Positions 59,215-64,000 of a DNA stretch of 64,000 nt are shown here, piece after piece. The stretch lies in assembly GCA_037367355.1 (NCBI GenBank), contig CM074705.1, positions 2,046,001 through 2,110,000 on the forward strand. Direction: 5' to 3'. The notes under the pieces are model-generated. The model was not told where the DNA came from and made no database searches. It worked only from the letters and a program-made list of their open reading frames with translations. The DNA is from Neoscytalidium dimidiatum (Eukaryota; Ascomycota; Dothideomycetes; Botryosphaeriales; Botryosphaeriaceae). Position 1 is the first letter of the stretch. Each line of letters opens with the position of its first letter. A program made the translations under genes and the position numbers.

Positions 59215-59941
59215 GCGAAGCGAGACGACAATGTCGGTGTGTGGTTTTGGGAAAAGTTTTCGTTTCTTCTCGGGGGAACTCGTTTGATCTCCACGTCCCT
59301 GCATTAATTTTTCCGTACGGGCTGCACGATGGAGGGTTGCATTCACTGGCGTTACGGAATGGGAGCGGGCAGCACACTACGGGTGCGGCGTAGGACTGCG
59401 GACAAGCAGAATCCGAGTCTCAAGTGGTACGGATGCAGATTGGAGAAGGAGTGGCGGTATTGGCCCCCAAAGGCGGTGCAGGCGTGGTGGTGTGCATAGG
59501 TGACTCGTGCATGGGAAAATCGGCATCTCAGCCCCATCGGCGCAGCGAAAAGGCGGAGCAACACCGCTGACGGATCGACCGCGACTACGCCGCTGGAGCC
59601 TATTTTTCCCACATTCCTTTCACTCTTCTGGGTTACATGGGGTCAGCAGGAGCGGGTCTTGTGTCTACTCAGCCGCGCTCGGCGCGCCGTCACCTGCAGG
59701 AGGAAGGAGTCTCCCCCATGCGGCTCTGGTCTCAGCCCTACAGCTTCTCTTAGCAATATATTGTCCATGAATCAGATGCTCTTGGTGCCCTCCTTTTCCT
59801 CTGCATTTCGCTAGCTGCTGCCAGGTGGCTTGAACGTGGACTTTGTTTCGTTCTTTTACAGACACCCAAGATACCACACAGCAATTGAGTCCAGCAGCGC
59901 GCACTGCTTACCTACGTAGCTCAGCTCGTACATCGCGCGGG
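59215..59941. other. Gap between taf12 and the CorA-type gene
   Basis: This holds the taf12 3' UTR and the CorA leader. The frame upstream of 59942 is open to about 59843 but has no ATG. Confidence 0.5.
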
Positions 59942-62722
59942 ATGACGACACCGCAAGAACCTCGGCGCACCTTCTCCGCGCCGTCTATCTCCATTGAGGA
60001 CACCAGCGCCGAAGAGCCACTAGACGAGCTCCACACAGGTATCTTCCCTGAATTTCGAGCAATTGCTGCCGACAGGGACACTGAAATTACCCCAGACAGC
60101 CCCGCTACGCCAGACCAGGCCCTTCCCAAGCGCAAGACAGCTCCCCCGCCGCAATCCTCGCAGCAGCAGCAGCAACAACACAACGGCGGCCGCCGCCCGG
60201 GCAGCTACTCTTACCATCGCAGACGCAACCCGCCTCCCGATTGGAGCACGCCATGGAACCCCAATGACTGGAAGGACGGCAGAGTCCTGGTCATCGACTA
60301 CCTGTGTCGAGGTGCGTATGCAACCAGCCGTCACTCGACGCTCCGACCAACACCAAACCCAAGCCTCCAAATCCATCGCTGACACGCGCAACCCGCCTTG
60401 CGCACGACAGATGAAGCCGACGGCAAGCGCCACATCCAGGCGCGCGAGATCCACAGCCTGAAGGGCCTGCGCACGCTGCTCTCCGACCGCGAGCTGCGCG
60501 CGGCGTCGGCGCTGCGCGTCATCCACCTGCAGAACGCGTCGTGGGCCAACGACTTCGTGCTGCGCAAGTTCAACATCGACCACGACGCCGAGCACCACGG
60601 CGACGGCAGCGGCCGCCTGCACGGCTCCTCCGCCGCCTTCGGCCGCTGGGCCCGCTTCGAGCGCCCGCAGCAGCGCGCCGGCAAACCCGTGCTCAACGCC
60701 CGCACCTTCCGCCCCCAGCGCGACCCGTGGCGCGGCCTCAGCAGGTGCGCCTTCGGCCTGGACTACCTGAAGCATTACGACGCCCGGCTGTACAACAAGA
60801 CGGCGGAGGACGAGAAGGTCAAGATGATGGAGCTGAACGCGTACGATGCGTTCGAGACGCCCGTGTACGGGTACGACGTCTTCGTGCAGCGGCTGAGCGT
60901 GTACGTCCAGCATCGCGAGCCGGAGGAGGAGAGGATGTCGCCGCACGACGAGGACTTCGAGATGCAGATGCGCGATCCGTACGATGCGGAGCAGGCGAGG
61001 GAGTACAGGCGGTTGAGGAAGCAGTATGAGGGGAGAGAGAACGGGCACGACGGCGGTGGCGGGAAGCATTTCCCGCGGCTGGACGAGCTGGATAACGGGA
61101 ATACGGTCATTGTGTTCGAGAACGCGCAGAGCGGGAGCCCGGAGGATACGTTGATTCAGGCGCGGAACGAGATCGAGGCGAGGTGGCGGAGGTTGCCTTT
61201 CTATTTGAGAAAGGAGCAGAAGACCACGGATGAGCAGTTGGCGGTGGAGTGTATGGATTTGGTGTTGAAGGACGTCTTCAAGGCGATTTCGGTGGCGTGG
61301 GAGAGGTTCCTGAGGGCTTGCGAGACGCACGTCAGCATTTTGGTGAGCTGCCATGTGCTCCTTTCTTGTCGTTGTTCTGGCCACTGACGGTATCTACAGG
61401 AAGACAAGATCTACGAGAACCCGGCAGACGAGTCCCGCGCCCCTGAGCTGTGGGTCAACTCGTCGCAATGGCTGAAGGTCGAGAAACTGGTCTACCTGCA
61501 TCAGGACATCGCCAAAGACGTGCGAAACATGATGAAGGACGTCACGGGCGACGAAGGGCCGGAAGAATGGATCGCGCAGTCGGCCGAGGAGTTCGATAAG
61601 CTGGCCAACTCGGTCAACGAAGACCTGATCAAGCCTACCAGCAATCTCAGCGACATGATGTATAAATCTGTCGAGATCCGCGACTCGCGGTTGGGCTTGC
61701 AGCTGGATACCAGCATGTGGCGCCTCTCATGGATTACTTTCATCTTCCTGCCGCTGACTTTCATCTCGGGCTTCTTTGGAATGAACGTCGATATATTTTC
61801 GAAAGACGAGAACAATCCGGAGCTCAAGTGGTACTTCATCGTCACCGTGCCCCTCATGGTCCTCGTCGTCCTCTTCTGGCTCTTCTTCAAGCGCGCGGGC
61901 CCCGGCCTCGACAACGAACCGACGGACTCGCAGCGCGGCGTGTACGAACACCTCTTCCACGAGTTCAGCGACAACTACCCGCGCGTCTGGGCCCGCGAAG
62001 GACCCCGCCAGCGCGTCGCCGTCGCGGACAACGGCAACGTCTTCAAGCGCCTCAAGTGGCGCCTCGTCCGCCACTGGTTCGACCCGGAGCGCACGATCAA
62101 GGCGCGCGGCTACGACCCGGCCGACGACCTGGGCCCGTGGGCCCGCTTCAAGCGCCGCATGGCGCGCCGCTGGCTCCGCGAGCTGGAGAACGACGAGCGC
62201 GAGATGGCCGTCGTGCTGGACGACACGGCGCTGGCGAACTTGAGCGGCGCATCTGCGAAAGCGAATGACGGCAACAACTCGAGCGCGTTCGATCTCGGCC
62301 CGTCGCTGGAAGCTGGCACCATCGGCCAGGGCAGCGAGCGGCCGCTTGTTGCCGGTGGTGGTGGGGATGCGAGGAGCAGGAGCAGGAGCAGGAGCAGGGG
62401 CTCCTCGTCGTCCCCGAAGTTGCGACCGGCGCAGGAGCTGGCGTATCTCGCGACGCAGGCGGCTGCGGAGGGCGAGCCGAACGCTGTGCCGGGGCTCAGG
62501 AGGATGCGGTCGGGATCGAGCGCTGGGAAGGGAAGTGAGGAGAGGCCGGGTAGTAGCGGGTTGGGCGCTGCGATGGTGGAAGTCGAGATGAGTGAGGTGG
62601 GTGGGAGTAGTGAGGGGGAGGGGGGAAGTGATGGGGAGGGCAGTGGTGCTGGGAGGAAAGGAATGGCGTGGAGGAGCGCGGATCGGTTGCATGTTCCGTT
62701 CAAGTCGGGGAAGGGGTCGTGA
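59942..62722 (+). CDS. CorA-type Mg2+ transporter-like protein
   Basis: Exons 59942-60311, 60411-61342 and 61400-62722 give 874 residues. The large N-terminal cytosolic domain has CorA-like helices (AISVAWERFLRACETHVSIL, then WLKVEKLVYLHQDI). Near the C-terminus are two transmembrane helices. The first is LSWITFIFLPLTFISGFFGM, leading into the pore signature GMN of FGMNVDIF. The second is WYFIVTVPLMVLVVLFWLFF. This GMN-plus-two-helix ending defines the CorA/Mrs2/ZntB superfamily; the channel is a pentamer in the plasma membrane or another membrane. After it comes a ~260-residue cytosolic tail, unusual in length, with basic RWLRELEN segments, an RSRSRSRSRGSSSS stretch and Ser/Gly/Glu-rich disorder. 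The ATG at 59942 is the first in frame. Confidence 0.92.
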
Positions 62723-62953
62723 GTTGGGAGGGTGGGAAAAACGTGGGAAGTGGTGAAGAAAGAGGAAGAGGAAGGAGTAACGTTAATGTCGATATGGTTC
62801 AGGTACAAAAAAAGTGTATATGGTGCATGAAAAGAGATCGTTGCTTCGTTTGCGGAGAAGCCGTCGTGGCTCGATCAATGTCAAGTACTACATATTTCGT
62901 GCGTCCCAAAGCACTGCGCAAAGCCACCGCCCCCTACGATACTCCTCGTCCCA

Positions 62954-64000
62954 CTACTTCTTGCTCCTCCTACTTCTTTTCCCCCATCCCGCGATCGTCG
63001 CCAAATTCCCTCGAACCTTGCTCCACGCCGACCGCTTCCTGCCCACCGGGTCCTCCAGGTACGGCACCGCGTCGATCTCCCCGTCCCTCTCGCGCATCTC
63101 CTCGTGCAGCCGCGTCCAGATCGCCACGTCCAACGCCGAACCGAACACGACGATCTGGCCGCCGCTTCCGCCGCTCGCGCCGAGAAGCTTCTCCTTCTTC
63201 TTCTTCTTCCCGTATCTCCGCTGAAACGCCCGCGCGAGAGCGGCCCAGTCGTCCTTGGGGGTGTCGTCGTTCTTGCCCGCCTTGCGCCTCTTGGCCGGCT
63301 TCTTGGCCGCGTTGTGCGCAAAGAAGATGGCTCCGGAGGGCGCGCCGGTGGGGAAGCGGCGGGGGTCGGCGGAGCCGGGGTCGATGGCGGGGAGGGGAGG
63401 AGGAGGAGGAGGAGGAGGAGGAGGAGGAAGAGGGTGCGGGTCGGGCTCTTCCAACAACTCGTCCGCGCGGGCTTTGCCCTTGGCGGTGGTGGAATCTTTG
63501 CCTGCGGGGCGTTCCTCAGGAATCACTTCCGCCTTTCCTTGCATCGTCGGAGTCGCGCTCCTCCCTCGTTTTCTGGATCCGTTCCGTCCATCGCGCCGTC
63601 CGGCACCGTTTCCCTCCTCCTCCTCCTCCTCCTCCTCTTCCTCCTGCTGCTGCTCAGCCGCAGCAGCGCAACCGTTCTCCCTGGCCCCCGCTCCCGTCCC
63701 AGCAGCACCACTACTACCACCACCACCACCACCACCACCACCACCACGACGGTCCGCCCACGACGCCTCCCTCGGCCTCGGCGGGTCAGGCTCCGGCACC
63801 GGCACCGGCACCGGCACCGCGGGTCCCTCCTCCTGCCGCCCTTCCTGCTGCAGCGCAACTGCGACGACGCGATCGAACAGCTTCCGCGTCGTGTAGTGGC
63901 GCCGGGCCGGCTCGCAATCGAGCAGGCCCGTCAGGCGGGCGGGGATGGACGGCAGCGGGGCGAAGATGGCGGTGGTGGCGGTCGTTGCGGTGCGCGCGGG
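62954..64000 (-). CDS. Low-complexity basic protein, N-terminus beyond right edge
   Basis: A minus frame is open from the window edge to a stop at 62954 (348 codons visible, no ATG inside that must be the start). The visible start reads AIFAPLPSIPARLTGLLDCE and HYTTRKLFDRVVAVALQQEG, which looks folded. Then come runs of Gly, Glu and Pro, each 8-12 long, and a Lys-rich stretch (RRYGKKKKKEKL). The ordered tail is GGQIVVFGSALDVAIWTRLH, then EIDAVPYLEDPVGRKRSAW and a basic end. It looks like a nuclear protein. The family is not recognised. It is convergent with the CorA-type gene. Confidence 0.65.
   Translation of the reverse strand, partial: PARTATTATTAIFAPLPSIPARLTGLLDCEPARRHYTTRKLFDRVVAVALQQEGRQEEGPAVPVPVPVPEPDPPRPREASWADRRGGGGGGGGGGSSGAAGTGAGARENGCAAAAEQQQEEEEEEEEEEGNGAGRRDGRNGSRKRGRSATPTMQGKAEVIPEERPAGKDSTTAKGKARADELLEEPDPHPLPPPPPPPPPPPLPAIDPGSADPRRFPTGAPSGAIFFAHNAAKKPAKRRKAGKNDDTPKDDWAALARAFQRRYGKKKKKEKLLGASGGSGGQIVVFGSALDVAIWTRLHEEMRERDGEIDAVPYLEDPVGRKRSAWSKVRGNLATIAGWGKRSRRSKK
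63397..63429. repeat. (GGA)n tract coding a proline run on the minus strand
   Basis: About ten GGA units; the minus strand codes a Pro run. Similar trinucleotide tracts in the same gene are at about 63613-63645 (Glu run) and 63708-63748 (Gly run). Confidence 0.8.

Overview
The window is nuclear DNA of a filamentous ascomycete (Pezizomycotina). The evidence is many protein genes split by short GT-AG introns (mostly 49-80 bp), a fungal Zn2Cys6 regulator, a WOPR (Gti1/Pac2-type) regulator, fungal patatin-like proteins, and islands of AT-rich decayed DNA whose stop codons look like C-to-T changes, as repeat-induced point mutation (RIP) leaves. A Dothideomycete is plausible but not proven. I see no rRNA, complete tRNA, CRISPR array, plasmid or phage feature. 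Introns were placed by hand from reading frame, splice sites and family conservation; nothing was searched or aligned.

Layout. 0-3.2 kb: a divergent pair, an unidentified gene cut by the left edge (minus) and a mitochondrial PPR protein (plus). 3.3-6.4 kb: a probable small cysteine-rich secreted protein, then a decayed zone with a DUF6594 pseudogene, a coiled-coil relic and AT-rich repeat DNA. 6.4-22.4 kb: a four-helix membrane protein, a patatin-like protein without its catalytic serine, a MOSC (molybdenum cofactor sulfurase-like) protein, a second patatin-like protein with an intact active site, a conserved protein of unknown function and a CinA-type amidase. 25.7-31.1 kb: housekeeping genes, namely a Ubc4/5-type E2, glutaryl-CoA dehydrogenase, and divergently from it FEN1. 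32.5-33.7 kb: an alginate-lyase-like pseudogene. 34.5-40.7 kb: a Zn2Cys6 transcription factor and the 24-kDa subunit of complex I. 40.7-46.6 kb: gene-poor, with a RIP-like AT-rich island and a GTRAGT minisatellite. 46.6-64 kb: a soluble cytochrome b5 domain protein, the WOPR regulator with about 7 kb of apparently gene-free DNA upstream, TAF12 with long glutamine tracts, a CorA-type transporter, and a low-complexity protein cut by the right edge.

The genes do not form one pathway or an obvious metabolite cluster. Mitochondrial functions recur (PPR, GCDH, NUO-24, perhaps MOSC), and two regulators of development or transcription are present. The most interesting items are the pseudoenzyme/active pair of patatins around the MOSC gene, the cysteine-rich secreted protein candidate beside decayed DNA, two pseudogenes with RIP-like stops, and T-run/A-run inverted repeats inside several introns. 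I did not find a convincing wholly new multi-gene system.
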